Part shown: piece by piece, positions 45,255 through 54,420 of the stretch | Numbering within the stretch: position 1 is the stretch's first letter | How the letters are laid out: every line of letters starts with the position of its first letter | From: Helicobacter mustelae | GTDB taxonomy: Bacteria; Campylobacterota; Campylobacteria; Campylobacterales; Helicobacteraceae | NCBI RefSeq assembly: GCF_900476215.1 | Contig: NZ_LS483446.1 | Location: forward strand, 1,488,001 to 1,552,000 | Direction: 5' to 3' | Length of the DNA: 64,000 bases | The notes under the pieces: model-generated | What the model was told of the DNA's origin: nothing | Database searches by the model: none | The model's input: only the letters and a program-made list of their open reading frames with translations | Made by a program: the position numbers and the translations under genes

Positions 45255-45473
45255 TTAAATAACTTGCCATGACTCCCTAGCCTTACTAAGTGCAGATTGC
45301 TTGTTTTTATTTGATAGATTAAAAGCAATTTCTTGTCTTATGTGACATTCTCTAGAACCTGCATAATTGACTTTTAATGCGTGGGTCTCTGTTTTTTGTC
45401 TAAGGGCTCTTGTGCAGATCTGGTTTATAACGCTTAAAAGAGCTTGTTTAGGCGCCAAGCTCTGCGTGCTCAT
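45255..45473 (-). CDS. Hypothetical small protein
   Basis: 72 codons from ATG, basic and hydrophilic, with AGSRECHIRQEIAFNLSNKN near the centre. I do not recognise it. There is no good ribosome site and no operon partner, and it lies between a dispersed repeat and the SDR gene. It may be a real small gene or a remnant. Confidence 0.35.
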   Translation of the reverse strand: MSTQSLAPKQALLSVINQICTRALRQKTETHALKVNYAGSRECHIRQEIAFNLSNKNKQSALSKARESWQVI

Positions 45474-45491
45474 ACTTTAGCATGGAGGAAA

Positions 45492-46283
45492 TTATTGAAA
45501 CGTAGTGCCACCATCAATGACAATAGTTTGTCCTGTGAGCCAGCCGCTTTGGCTTTGATCGCAGAGGAAGAGCGCTGCACCTGCCAGATCCTCTGGATTG
45601 CCCATCCTTTTGAGGGGGGATTGCTCCTCTACTTTGGCTCGCACCTCTGCATAATCAGGAAATGCCCTCAGTGCGTCGGTGTCAATAGGTCCACCACTTA
45701 TGGCATTGACGCGAATGCCAAAGGCGCCAAGCTCTGTTGCGGCATACTTTACCATGGTTTCTACGGCATTTTTGGAGTTGCCATGCCCTGCGTAATTGGG
45801 CATATAGACAAGATTGCCCGTAGAGGAGAGAGACAAAATAGCCCCTCCGCCTACTTCCTTCATGCGCTTGGCTGCTTCTTGCGCGCCTACGACAAATGCC
45901 AAAACCGTGGCAGTGTAGATATTGCAAAGCCCCTTTGGCTTGAGTCTCATAAAGGGTGCAAATCCCCCCACTACATTTCTACCATAAATGATGGCATTGG
46001 AAATAAAAAAATCCACCCTAGGAAAATCCTCATCAATGCGCTTAAAAAGCTCAATATAAAGCTCTGGCTCCAAGACATTGAGGGCATAATATTTTGCTTT
46101 GATTCCGTATTTTTCTTCTACATCAAGAGCGATTTTATGCGCTTCTTCCTGGTTTTTGTTGTAGGTAAAGGCGATATTTACCCCAGCCTTGGCAAAGCGA
46201 TACAAAATGGCCTTGCCAATGCCCCTAGTGGCCCCACTGATGACCAAAGTCTTTCCCTTCATGTTTTCTTTGCTTGCGTTCAT
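45492..46283 (-). CDS. Short-chain dehydrogenase/reductase with FabL-like active site
   Basis: 263 residues, Rossmann fold with ISGATRGIGKAI at the N-terminus, NAG-equivalent ISNAI, catalytic Ser in LSLSSTGN and Tyr/Lys spaced Y-x6-K in NYAGHGNSK. Classic SDRs use Y-x3-K; the wider spacing is that of enoyl-ACP reductases (FabI/FabL). The gene follows dapA with a TAATG overlap, in the same order as H. pylori HP1013-HP1014, where the homologue is often labelled 7-alpha-hydroxysteroid dehydrogenase. An enoyl reductase role is my inference. Confidence 0.8.
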   Translation of the reverse strand: MNASKENMKGKTLVISGATRGIGKAILYRFAKAGVNIAFTYNKNQEEAHKIALDVEEKYGIKAKYYALNVLEPELYIELFKRIDEDFPRVDFFISNAIIYGRNVVGGFAPFMRLKPKGLCNIYTATVLAFVVGAQEAAKRMKEVGGGAILSLSSTGNLVYMPNYAGHGNSKNAVETMVKYAATELGAFGIRVNAISGGPIDTDALRAFPDYAEVRAKVEEQSPLKRMGNPEDLAGAALFLCDQSQSGWLTGQTIVIDGGTTFQ

Positions 46284-47173
46284 TATTTTAACACCTCGTA
46301 TTTTTGTAAAGTTTTTTCAAGGAGCTTCATGTTTTCCTTGCTTGGCGCCAGGAGTGGCAATCTGTATTCCAATGTATCAATGAGCCCAGAGAGATACAAG
46401 CATGCTTTGATGGGAATGGGATTGCTCTCACAAAACAAAACTCTATTGAGAACATATAGCTCATTGTTTATGGCTTTTGAGTCTGACATTCTACCACAAA
46501 GTGCAGTTTTTACAAGTTGCACAATCTTATCAGGAAGAAGATTCCCCGTCACAGAAATCACACCCCTACCCCCATTTGCAAGAATGGGATAATTGATAGA
46601 ATCCTCCCCGCTAAAAATTGCCAAACCCTCTGCATAAGTATTGAGCTCGATGATGGTATTCATCGATCCGTTGGCCTCTTTGATGGCAAAAATATTTTTT
46701 ACATCATTAAAAAGGGAAATAGCAGTGGCAGTCTCGATTTCCACGCCCGTCCTACTTGGGACATTATAGAGCATCAATGGGATTTCTACACTATTTGCCA
46801 CGGCTTTGTAATGTTCATACAATCCTCTTTGCGTGGGCTTATTGTAATAGGGAGTGACGCAGAGGATGGCATCTGCGCCACATTTTTGGGCAAATTGTGC
46901 AAGCTCTATAGCCTCGTGAGTGGCATTACTCCCCGCACCTGCTAGCACTTTCACACCTGTATTTTTACAAGTCTCTACAGCAATCTCTATACACTGCTTA
47001 TGTTCATTATGGCTAAGTGTAGCAGACTCTCCTGTAGTGCCCACAGGCACACAGGCCTGCATGCCATATTTGATCTGGCGCTTAATGAGCTCTATATAGC
47101 TTGATTCATCAATTTTGTTGTGTTTGAATGGAGTAATGAGAGCACTCATTGCGCCATCAAGACAAAAGCTCAT
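46283..47173 (-). CDS. dapA: 4-hydroxy-tetrahydrodipicolinate synthase
   Basis: 296 residues, TIM barrel. Motifs are [24 protein letters not shown] and the Schiff-base Lys165 in FAIKEANG. It condenses pyruvate with aspartate semialdehyde, the first committed step to lysine and diaminopimelate for peptidoglycan. Start ATG with AAGGAG upstream; it overlaps the stop of the M16 peptidase gene by one base (TAATG). Confidence 0.96.
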   Translation of the reverse strand: MSFCLDGAMSALITPFKHNKIDESSYIELIKRQIKYGMQACVPVGTTGESATLSHNEHKQCIEIAVETCKNTGVKVLAGAGSNATHEAIELAQFAQKCGADAILCVTPYYNKPTQRGLYEHYKAVANSVEIPLMLYNVPSRTGVEIETATAISLFNDVKNIFAIKEANGSMNTIIELNTYAEGLAIFSGEDSINYPILANGGRGVISVTGNLLPDKIVQLVKTALCGRMSDSKAINNELYVLNRVLFCESNPIPIKACLYLSGLIDTLEYRLPLLAPSKENMKLLEKTLQKYEVLK

Positions 47174-48480
47174 TACTTCTCCTTTACTTGGGGTTTTAGG
47201 ATCACGCTTGTGGATTTCTCAAGCACCAGATACTTTTTTGCCACCTCAACAATGTCTTGAATGTCAAGATTTTGAAAATTTTCTTCATAGTTCAAAAGAG
47301 GACGGATATCCCCTCGTGCAAAATAACTTCCAAATAAATCCGCCACACTAGAGGCATCCTCTAATCCATAAAGAAATTCCGCCTTCATGTTGATTTTTAG
47401 TTTTTGCAGTTCTTCTTGTGTGATTTTTCCCTCTTTGATTTGATTAATGATCTTAAAAATTTCTTGTTTGATTTGCTCTGCACTTATATTTTGATTTGCT
47501 GCGGCAATAAACATAAAAACCCCCTCATCCACCATGTCCATATTGTATCCATAGATTTGATTGACAAGCTTTTTTTTGTCTACGAGCTCTTGATAGAGCA
47601 GGCTACTTTTTCCATTGCTAAGCAGACTTGAGAGTGCGCTTAGGGCAACCTGGTCTTTGTGCGCAAAATTAGGGATCTTAAATCCAAAGGCCAGCCATTC
47701 AATTTGCGTATCCTTATGAACAATGATATTTCTTTGTCCATCTTGAATGGGCTCTTTGCTAAAAACCACGGGGATTTTGCCTTTGTTTTTGATGAGCCCA
47801 AAATGCTCTCCTGCCTTTTGAAAAACCTCTTTGGGTTCAATGTCTCCACTTACCAAAACAATGGCATTTTGTGGCTGGTAGTAGGTCTTGTGAAAAGTTC
47901 GAATATCTTTGATTTTCCAGTGCAAAATATCATCCATAAACCCAATGGGCGTCCAGTGATAGGGATGATAGGTAAATGCTGTATTGAAAAATCGAAAATA
48001 CAAATACCCCGTAGGGGAGTTGTCCGTCCTCCAGCGACGCTCTTCTGCTACGACATCGCGCTCAGGTAAAAACTCTTCTTTCTTGAGGGAGAGGTTTTGC
48101 ATGAGCTCTGCAAAGAGTCCCAGCGTCTTATCGAGATTTTGCGCGCTGGATTTTACAAAATAATGCGTATAATCAAATCCTGTAGAGGCATTGGTGATGC
48201 CACCAAACTTTTTGACAATTTCATCAAATTCTCCGGCTTTGAGATTCTTGCTAGATTTGAAATTGAGATGCTCTAGCATGTGCGCGATCCCACTTTTCCC
48301 CATAAATTCATTGCGTGAGCCTACTTTGTAAAAGATGCTTGTTTGGATTACATTGCTTTGATTGTGCATGGGAATGACTACAATTTGCAATCCATTTTCC
48401 AGCACCTTGCTTTCATATTTTGGTAAGTTGCTTGCTATACTCATTGCCATAACTCCTAAAAAAAATAAAAGTTTTTTCAT
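47173..48480 (-). CDS. M16-family zinc peptidase, secreted
   Basis: 435 residues with a signal peptide ([17 protein letters not shown]) and the inverted zinc motif HMLEH (His67, Glu70, His71), plus [13 protein letters not shown], which carries the third zinc ligand region. Helicobacter homologues (HP1012) are called PqqE or processing protease; there is no PQQ link. It should cut peptides in the periplasm. It overlaps pyrD (ATGA) and dapA. Confidence 0.9.
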   Translation of the reverse strand: MKKLLFFLGVMAMSIASNLPKYESKVLENGLQIVVIPMHNQSNVIQTSIFYKVGSRNEFMGKSGIAHMLEHLNFKSSKNLKAGEFDEIVKKFGGITNASTGFDYTHYFVKSSAQNLDKTLGLFAELMQNLSLKKEEFLPERDVVAEERRWRTDNSPTGYLYFRFFNTAFTYHPYHWTPIGFMDDILHWKIKDIRTFHKTYYQPQNAIVLVSGDIEPKEVFQKAGEHFGLIKNKGKIPVVFSKEPIQDGQRNIIVHKDTQIEWLAFGFKIPNFAHKDQVALSALSSLLSNGKSSLLYQELVDKKKLVNQIYGYNMDMVDEGVFMFIAAANQNISAEQIKQEIFKIINQIKEGKITQEELQKLKINMKAEFLYGLEDASSVADLFGSYFARGDIRPLLNYEENFQNLDIQDIVEVAKKYLVLEKSTSVILKPQVKEK

Positions 48481-49532
48481 AAATCTACACCTATTGCTTC
48501 ATTGATATGCTCAAATCCATCTTGTTTTAGAAATTGCACAAGCCCTCCATTAATGCTCTTGCAAATGCCCGGGCCCTCATAAATTAGGCCTGTAAGGATT
48601 TGCACCAGGCTGGCACCCTGACGGATTCTCTTGTATGCTTCTTTGGCATCACTAATGCCCCCTACAGAGATTAAAATAGTCTTTTTGAAAAAATGCTCTG
48701 CCAAGACTTTGAAAACCTCTGCGCTTTTTTCTTTGAGCGCCTGCCCACTAATGCCCCCAATCTCTTTGGGATGGCACACCAAACTATAATCAATCGTGGT
48801 ATTTGTAGCGATAATTCCACTTGCTTGATGATCGATTGCCCTCTGGCATACTGCGAGCATGGAATCTGTATCCATGTCCGGAGAAATCTTGAGAAATAGG
48901 GGCTTTCTTGTGAGGCTTCTAGCCATAGCAAAGAGCTCAGAGACAAAGCTCTCATTTTGCAAATCTCTGAGATTTGGGGTGTTGGGAGAGGAGAGATTAA
49001 ACACATAATAATCCCCCAAATCCAAAAATTCTTTTAACACGGCTTCATAATCTTTGAGGGCATCTTTTTGCTCGATATGTTTATTTTTGCCAAGATTAAT
49101 TCCCAGCGGGATACAAAAGGGGAAGGATCTTTGTAAGCGATTTTTAATCTTTTGTGCACCATCATTATTAAATCCCATTGCATTTTGGATGCTCTTTTCC
49201 TCAACATGACGGAATAAGCGAGGCCTAGGGTTGCCCTCTTGTGGCCTTTGGGTAATGGTACCCAACTCCAAAAACCCAAATCCCAGCGCACTTAAACCCT
49301 CAAGCATGGAGGCATTTTTGTCAAATCCTGCAGCAAGACCAATGGGATTGTCAAAAATAAGACCACAAACAGTGTTTTGCAACATGCTGTGGGAATCATG
49401 AAACTGGCGTAATAAAAAATCCTGCACCAAGGGCTTATTGGCAATGTGGGAGAGGAATTTCTCTGCATACTTATGCGCATTTTCCGCATCACATTTGAAG
49501 ATCAGATTGCGGAATGTCTGGTAGCTTATCAT
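48477..49532 (-). CDS. pyrD: Dihydroorotate dehydrogenase (quinone), class 2
   Basis: 351 residues with AAGFDKNASM, the phosphate/FMN site SVGGI, and NLSSPNTPNLRDLQ, where the catalytic Ser replaces the class 1 Cys. The N-terminal helices (FRNLIFKCDAENAHKYAEKF) bind membrane and quinone. It carries out the fourth step of pyrimidine synthesis and feeds electrons to menaquinone. Overlaps both neighbours by four bases. Confidence 0.96.
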   Translation of the reverse strand: MISYQTFRNLIFKCDAENAHKYAEKFLSHIANKPLVQDFLLRQFHDSHSMLQNTVCGLIFDNPIGLAAGFDKNASMLEGLSALGFGFLELGTITQRPQEGNPRPRLFRHVEEKSIQNAMGFNNDGAQKIKNRLQRSFPFCIPLGINLGKNKHIEQKDALKDYEAVLKEFLDLGDYYVFNLSSPNTPNLRDLQNESFVSELFAMARSLTRKPLFLKISPDMDTDSMLAVCQRAIDHQASGIIATNTTIDYSLVCHPKEIGGISGQALKEKSAEVFKVLAEHFFKKTILISVGGISDAKEAYKRIRQGASLVQILTGLIYEGPGICKSINGGLVQFLKQDGFEHINEAIGVDL

Positions 49533-50071
49533 TCTTTTCCCTGGATTAGTTTGTAGCTTTGTGCAAGCTCCACATAATGCCTAGAGCTCTCTGCTATGGA
49601 GAGGATTTCCTGGTCGCTTAGCTCTCGTATAAATTTTGCGGGATTCCCCATGATGAGAGATTTTGGTGGGAATTTTTTGCCCTTGGTAACCAAAGAACCC
49701 GCACCAACAATGGAATGCGCGCCAATATGCGCATCATCCATGATAATACTCCCCATGCCAACAATGACAAAATCCTCGATAGTGCAACCATGGATGATGC
49801 AATTATGACCAATGGTGACATCTTCTCCGATCTTGACATAGCCCCTGCCCTCACTATCAGGATAGCCCACATGGATGGTAGTGAGATCTTGGATGTTGCT
49901 TCTTTGGCCAATCTGTATGTAGTGGACATCCCCGCGCAACACACTGCCAAACCAAATGCTGCAATCCTTTTGAATCTCCACCTGGCCAATAATATGCACT
50001 CCATTAAAAACATAGGTCTGAGGATGGAGAATGGGGGTGTGAGAATGATGAGGGATTAATGTTTGCTCCAT
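49529..50071 (-). CDS. Gamma-carbonic-anhydrase-like hexapeptide-repeat protein (YrdA family)
   Basis: 180 residues of left-handed beta-helix repeats. Metal ligand histidines are visible in TIHVGYP and TIGHNCIIHGC. Such proteins form trimers; some are carbonic anhydrases, but others have no known activity. Overlaps pyrD by four bases and the DUF411 gene by 16. Confidence 0.85.
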   Translation of the reverse strand: MEQTLIPHHSHTPILHPQTYVFNGVHIIGQVEIQKDCSIWFGSVLRGDVHYIQIGQRSNIQDLTTIHVGYPDSEGRGYVKIGEDVTIGHNCIIHGCTIEDFVIVGMGSIIMDDAHIGAHSIVGAGSLVTKGKKFPPKSLIMGNPAKFIRELSDQEILSIAESSRHYVELAQSYKLIQGKE

Positions 50072-50475
50072 AAGATTATGCTCCCATCTTTTTTGATTGC
50101 GTAAGTAACAAAATGTTGATGCAGATCCCCCTGCTCCATGCCCGGGCTACCGATGGGCATATTTGGCACAGATAATCCTGCGATGTCCTTGGGTCTTTCT
50201 TGCAGTAGGCGCTTGATATCTTGAGCAGGAATATGCCCTTCCAAAAAATATCCCTCCACCATGCCTGTATGACAGCTTCGCATTTCTCTGGGAATCTTGT
50301 ATTTGTCTTTGTATTCTTGAACTCTTGGTGTTTTACTCTCTTCTACATCAAATCCATTTTGCCCAAGATATGCACTCCATTTTCCACAACATCCACAGTT
50401 AGAATCCTCATACACAGTGACGTGAGATTGCGCAAACAATGCGCCAAACATAAGCCCAAGGCATATTTTTTTCAT
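50056..50475 (-). CDS. DUF411 secreted metal-binding-like protein
   Basis: 139 residues with a signal peptide (MKKICLGLMFGALFAQS) and the Cys cluster DSNCGCCGKW, then CHTGMVEGYFLEGHIP and a Met-rich PNMPIGSPGMEQG. DUF411 proteins are often linked with copper handling, which fits the Cys/Met/His pattern. It heads a run with the gamma-CA, pyrD and downstream genes. Start ATG 50475 (GGGAG five bases upstream) or the adjacent ATG 50478. Confidence 0.85.
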   Translation of the reverse strand: MKKICLGLMFGALFAQSHVTVYEDSNCGCCGKWSAYLGQNGFDVEESKTPRVQEYKDKYKIPREMRSCHTGMVEGYFLEGHIPAQDIKRLLQERPKDIAGLSVPNMPIGSPGMEQGDLHQHFVTYAIKKDGSIILWSKH

Positions 50476-50715
50476 CATTACTCCCTGGAAAATCAGATAG
50501 GGCATTATAACGAAAGTTGAAAAAACAAAGGCATGCCAGAGGCAAGGTTATGGCCTGCTTCCTTAATATCTTTTGCAAAAACTTCCACAGTCACAAGCTT
50601 TGGATTTATGGGGTTAGGATTTGTGAGTTTTGTGGAGTGGGGTATAGGAGCAACGCAAGAGGCTTGAATAAAGCCAAAGACAATTATAAAATTTAAAAGC
50701 TCTTGGCTTAGGACT

Positions 50716-51525
50716 CTAGGCGCGCGCTAATTCCCTATCTAATGCTTGAAGAAAATGTGAGCTATAAGATCTGTCTTGAGGTATTTTGGAGCGAAAATCC
50801 AAAAGGATGGAAAAATAATCCTCCTTGCTCATTGCACCTCTAAGAAGCTCGTACTTAAGATAGACCCAATAGGTGTTTAACACATCGCTTTGGCAATAGG
50901 TCTGGATTTGCTCCATCTTCTCCTCCTCATCCAAAGTAGGGTCATAATAGATATGATGCACCATGTCTCCGCTGATGTCATATTTCCCTGGGAGATCTAG
51001 CATCATACAGATCTTATCTAGCTGCAATCCGCGCACATTGCCAAAATTTCCTAAGGTATCAAATAGGTCTACATGAAAGCGCTCACTATATCTTTGGCGA
51101 TAGTTCTCCCATTTGTTTTTGTTGTGCTTGGGATTCTCTGTCTCATAGTAAGCAATGGCAGAGAGATTATAACGCATGCTCCTTAGCAGAATCGCAGGGA
51201 TGTCAAAATTGCGCCCATTAAAGCTTACAAGCTTGGGGTTTTTCTTATCCATAAAGCTCAAAAACTCTGTGAGCAAATTCTCCTCTCCCTCGCCTTTGCC
51301 AAAATTACCCACCTTGATAAAATACCCATATTCATCTGCAAGCACACTGGAGATACAGATGATTTTATGCAAATGCAAGGGGAGAAATTCACTGCCAGTC
51401 TTTTCTTTTTGCAGAAAAAAGGCATGAGCACAGAGATCCAAATCACTCAAAAGGGCTGCATCAGGATACATACGACGCAAAATATCTACATCGGGAATGG
51501 TTTCAATATCAAGCACACAAATCAT
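50716..51525 (-). CDS. Predicted 3'-5' exonuclease of the PolB-exo-like family
   Basis: 269 residues with RNase-H-fold exonuclease motifs: VLDIETIPD at the start, VSFNGRNFDIP in the middle, and YCQSDVLNTYWVY near the end. This is the free-standing exonuclease family related to the proofreading domain of B-family polymerases. The role in DNA repair is unknown. I begin at ATG 51525; it lacks a clear ribosome site, and an upstream extension to 51609 is hydrophobic and unlikely. Confidence 0.78.
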   Translation of the reverse strand: MICVLDIETIPDVDILRRMYPDAALLSDLDLCAHAFFLQKEKTGSEFLPLHLHKIICISSVLADEYGYFIKVGNFGKGEGEENLLTEFLSFMDKKNPKLVSFNGRNFDIPAILLRSMRYNLSAIAYYETENPKHNKNKWENYRQRYSERFHVDLFDTLGNFGNVRGLQLDKICMMLDLPGKYDISGDMVHHIYYDPTLDEEEKMEQIQTYCQSDVLNTYWVYLKYELLRGAMSKEDYFSILLDFRSKIPQDRSYSSHFLQALDRELARA

Positions 51526-51676
51526 GGAGGCATTGTAGCAGGAAAATGCAACAAGCAAAATCCATAGCCAAAAAAAAACATTCAGAGGGGCAGGCAAGGG
51601 AGCAGACATTTATACCAACAGAGATAATGATTAAGGAAAACACACAAAGACAAACAAGAACAAAAAAGGGAGGAGG

Positions 51677-51699
51677 AAGTCCATAAAATCTATGGACTT
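51677..51699 (-). terminator. Stem-loop after the thioredoxin gene
   Basis: AAGTCCATA/TATGGACTT perfect 9-bp stem with a 5-nt loop, 12 bases past the stop; a T-run (TTTTTTG) comes a few bases later on the minus strand. Confidence 0.5.
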
Positions 51700-51711
51700 T
51701 TGAAGATGGGA

Positions 51712-52023
51712 TTAGAACAGCGCCTTAATGGCATTTTCAATCACCAAGCGATTGCCCGGCTCTATGAGTCGCTCTCCTACCTCCACTCCATTTTTAAAAA
51801 AAAGCAATGTGGGAATTCTTCTGATGTTGAGAGTTTCTTTTAGAGATTCTGCATCATCAAAATTCACCTTATAGAACTTCACTTTCCCCTCATATTCCTT
51901 GGATAATGCCTGCATGATGGGCTCAATCCTCACACAATCAGGGCACCAAGAAGCACCAAATTCCACTACCACCAACCCCTCTTTTGTGACTTGTCCATAT
52001 TCTTTTTCTGTGATATTTTGCAT
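51712..52023 (-). CDS. Thioredoxin with CPDC active site
   Basis: 103 residues. The redox site is WCPDC (Cys27, Cys30) instead of the common WCGPC, as in the second thioredoxin of H. pylori. cis-Pro is in RRIPTLLFF. It should be cytoplasmic and reduce peroxidases or protein disulfides. ATG 52023 is chosen for AAGGAG five bases upstream. Confidence 0.9.
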   Translation of the reverse strand: MQNITEKEYGQVTKEGLVVVEFGASWCPDCVRIEPIMQALSKEYEGKVKFYKVNFDDAESLKETLNIRRIPTLLFFKNGVEVGERLIEPGNRLVIENAIKALF

Positions 52024-52069
52024 GTTCACTCCTTGTCTTTAAAGATAGGGGAGTATAACATCTTTTTAT

Positions 52070-53098
52070 TTATGCAAAGATCTTCACAAGCAAAAAGCCA
52101 AGCACCAGCAGGGTTCCAAATAAAATTGCCCCCAAGAGAAATGCCCTCCCCCCAGAGCTTAGGAATTTTTTGAGATCAATCTGCAATCCCAGCGCACTCA
52201 TTGCAAACACCAAGGAGATGCTACAAAGAAGGCGCAGGATATACGTGCTTTTTTCTATCAAATCCTGAGAGAGGAAGGGGCCAATCAAAGGATCGATAAA
52301 GGAATTGATTACCACCATCAAAAGAAACAAAAAAGCAAACCAAGGGATGGGGAACTGACGCCTTACTCCTTCTTTTGGATTTTTTGCCGTGAGATAGGGG
52401 ATGATCAACAAAAGTGGAACGAGCAAAATTACACGAATCATTTTTACTGTGATGGCAGCAACACTTGCATCTAGACCAATGCTCCCTGCTGCCCCCACAA
52501 CATTTGCCACCTCATGAAGTGTCGCACCAATATAAACCCCCATCTGCGTCTGACTAAAAGAATCGTGCAAAAAAAACACATAAAAAAGCGGATACAAAAA
52601 CATCGACAATAATCCAAAAAACACCACCGTCCCCACTGCGATGATCCCCTTGTAGGGCTCAGACTTGATGGAAGATTCTAGCGCAAGCACAGCAGCCGCT
52701 CCACAAATCGCACTCCCCCCACTCACAAGCATGGCGACATCTTTGTCTAATTTCAAAAATTTCACCCCAACATAGCTGCCCAGTGCAAAAATCCCCACCA
52801 CCACACAAAGTGCGATCAAAAAGCCACTCCATCCAATGCCACTGATTTGATCCAATGTGACATTGAAGCCATAAAGCACAATACCAAAGCGCAAAAGCTT
52901 CTTGGCACTAAAATTTATGCCAGCTTCTAGATAGTCTTTCTTCCTACGAAAGAGCGGAGAGAGCAATGCTCCCATAATCACGCCTATAAGAAGCGCGGAG
53001 ATGGGGATTCTTCGCGCAAAAAGCAGACCTTCAAGATAAAAAGACACAAGGACAATTACCCCAACAAATAAAATCCCATAAATGAGGCTAGTGCGCAT
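52070..53098 (-). CDS. YeiH-family (UPF0324) membrane protein
   Basis: 342 residues with about ten membrane helices; family marks are VSGGSAICGAAAVLAL and GATLHEVANVVGAAG. YeiH proteins are putative sulfate or anion exporters with little biochemical proof. The gene overlaps the hotdog-type gene by 11 bases at the end of the metG operon. Confidence 0.85.
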   Translation of the reverse strand: MRTSLIYGILFVGVIVLVSFYLEGLLFARRIPISALLIGVIMGALLSPLFRRKKDYLEAGINFSAKKLLRFGIVLYGFNVTLDQISGIGWSGFLIALCVVVGIFALGSYVGVKFLKLDKDVAMLVSGGSAICGAAAVLALESSIKSEPYKGIIAVGTVVFFGLLSMFLYPLFYVFFLHDSFSQTQMGVYIGATLHEVANVVGAAGSIGLDASVAAITVKMIRVILLVPLLLIIPYLTAKNPKEGVRRQFPIPWFAFLFLLMVVINSFIDPLIGPFLSQDLIEKSTYILRLLCSISLVFAMSALGLQIDLKKFLSSGGRAFLLGAILFGTLLVLGFLLVKIFA

Positions 53099-53549
53099 TT
53101 CCCTCTTCTTTTAGCTTAAGTTTGAATAATTTTTTGTCAAAAATTGCGATGTAAAACATTCCCTCAAACACCTTGATATCCAGCAAAAACCCCTCGACTT
53201 TTACCTCACATTTTTTGATTCCACTTTGCAGCGTTGTGGCTTGAAATAAAATCTCATGCCCGATTTCAATAGGAGCTAGAAACTTGACATCTGAGCCAAT
53301 GATGATGCTATTACGCTTATTGATTGCACAAAGTGCGGCATAAGAAGCGCTATTGAAAATAAAGCCTGCGTGTATGGATTTTTCTCCATCAGTTGTCATG
53401 ATGGATGAGGCGCTAAAAACCACCTGTGCGCTTCCTTCTTTGATGCTCACAAGCTCGCCGCACAGATCCACATTGATGGCATTGCAGATGAGGAGCTTAT
53501 CTTTTGGCTTGATTAGCGAGGAGGTTTGTTCAAAGTCTTGTTCTTGCAT
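53088..53549 (-). CDS. Hotdog-fold thioesterase-like protein
   Basis: 153 residues with a HGGxxFxxA-like AGFIFNSASYAALCAIN helix and a following IIIGSDVKFLAPIEIGHEI sheet, the pattern of hotdog domains. Catalytic residues are not clear, so enzyme activity is uncertain. The order after cmoB matches H. pylori HP0420. Confidence 0.65.
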   Translation of the reverse strand: MQEQDFEQTSSLIKPKDKLLICNAINVDLCGELVSIKEGSAQVVFSASSIMTTDGEKSIHAGFIFNSASYAALCAINKRNSIIIGSDVKFLAPIEIGHEILFQATTLQSGIKKCEVKVEGFLLDIKVFEGMFYIAIFDKKLFKLKLKEEGNAH

Positions 53550-54420
53550 TTTTCATCCTTTTGAATTTGAAATATGCTCTTTTTGGCAGAGGGTAACCCT
53601 CAATCGTTTGCCCTTTTTGCAAATCGACAAAGGAATCTAGACTCAGAGAATCCATCCATTCTGTTTTGCGCTGCTCTTCTAGGGTCGTGGCTTTGATGTT
53701 GATGATTTCTATGAGTTCGAGTTTTGCGCGAAAACACCAGGACAGCAATGCGGGAATAGAGGGAATGAAATACACGTTTTTCATTTTGGCATAGCTTTCT
53801 TTAGGGGTGAGTGCAACCTCTTTATCATCATCAATGATAAGTGTGTCTAAAACCAGCTCACCATCCTCTCTGAGTGCACGTGCAAGCAGCTTGAGGGCAG
53901 ATATGGGATCGCTTCTGTGATAGAGCACACCCAGACAAAAAATTACATCAAATTTTTTCTCATAAAAACGCAAATCCTCCACCCCCAGGAGTTGAAAAAC
54001 AATTGGAGTCTGCAAAAAGTGATTGAGGAAGCAAAATTGTGCATAAAAAATTTCCCCAGGATCAAAGCCCATGAGGGATTTTGGATTGTGTTTGAGCATT
54101 TCCCATAAATAATAGCCATTATTACAGCCAATGTCTGCGACATCTTTTTGCTCTAGATTTACATGAGGGGCAATTTGCTCCCACTTCATGAAGCTGCGCC
54201 ACTCACTATCAATAAACAAGTCTCCCAAATAAAATGGCCCCTTACGCCATGGCAAAAGAGCTCTAGCAAGATTTGTGATTGTTTCTTGATCTTTTTGGCA
54301 GAGCTCTGGCAGATTGATGTGCACTCCATTTTCACAGTGATAGGGGCAGGGATTGGAAAGCTTTGGCAATGTGGAGATTTTTTCAAAAAGCTCTTTGATT
54401 TTTGGATTTTTAAAATTCAT
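53530..54420 (-). CDS. cmoB: tRNA U34 carboxymethyltransferase
   Basis: 296 residues with strong resemblance to CmoB: LLPWRKGPFYLGDLFIDSEW, SAM motif VADIGCNNGYYLWEML, GVLYHRSDP, and ATTLEEQRKTEWM near the end. It converts 5-hydroxyuridine at the tRNA wobble base to cmo5U with carboxy-SAM. The start is ATG 54420, overlapping the upstream gene by 11 bases; the longer frame lies wholly inside that gene. It is a little shorter at the N-terminus than E. coli CmoB. Confidence 0.92.
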   Translation of the reverse strand: MNFKNPKIKELFEKISTLPKLSNPCPYHCENGVHINLPELCQKDQETITNLARALLPWRKGPFYLGDLFIDSEWRSFMKWEQIAPHVNLEQKDVADIGCNNGYYLWEMLKHNPKSLMGFDPGEIFYAQFCFLNHFLQTPIVFQLLGVEDLRFYEKKFDVIFCLGVLYHRSDPISALKLLARALREDGELVLDTLIIDDDKEVALTPKESYAKMKNVYFIPSIPALLSWCFRAKLELIEIINIKATTLEEQRKTEWMDSLSLDSFVDLQKGQTIEGYPLPKRAYFKFKRMKNARTRL

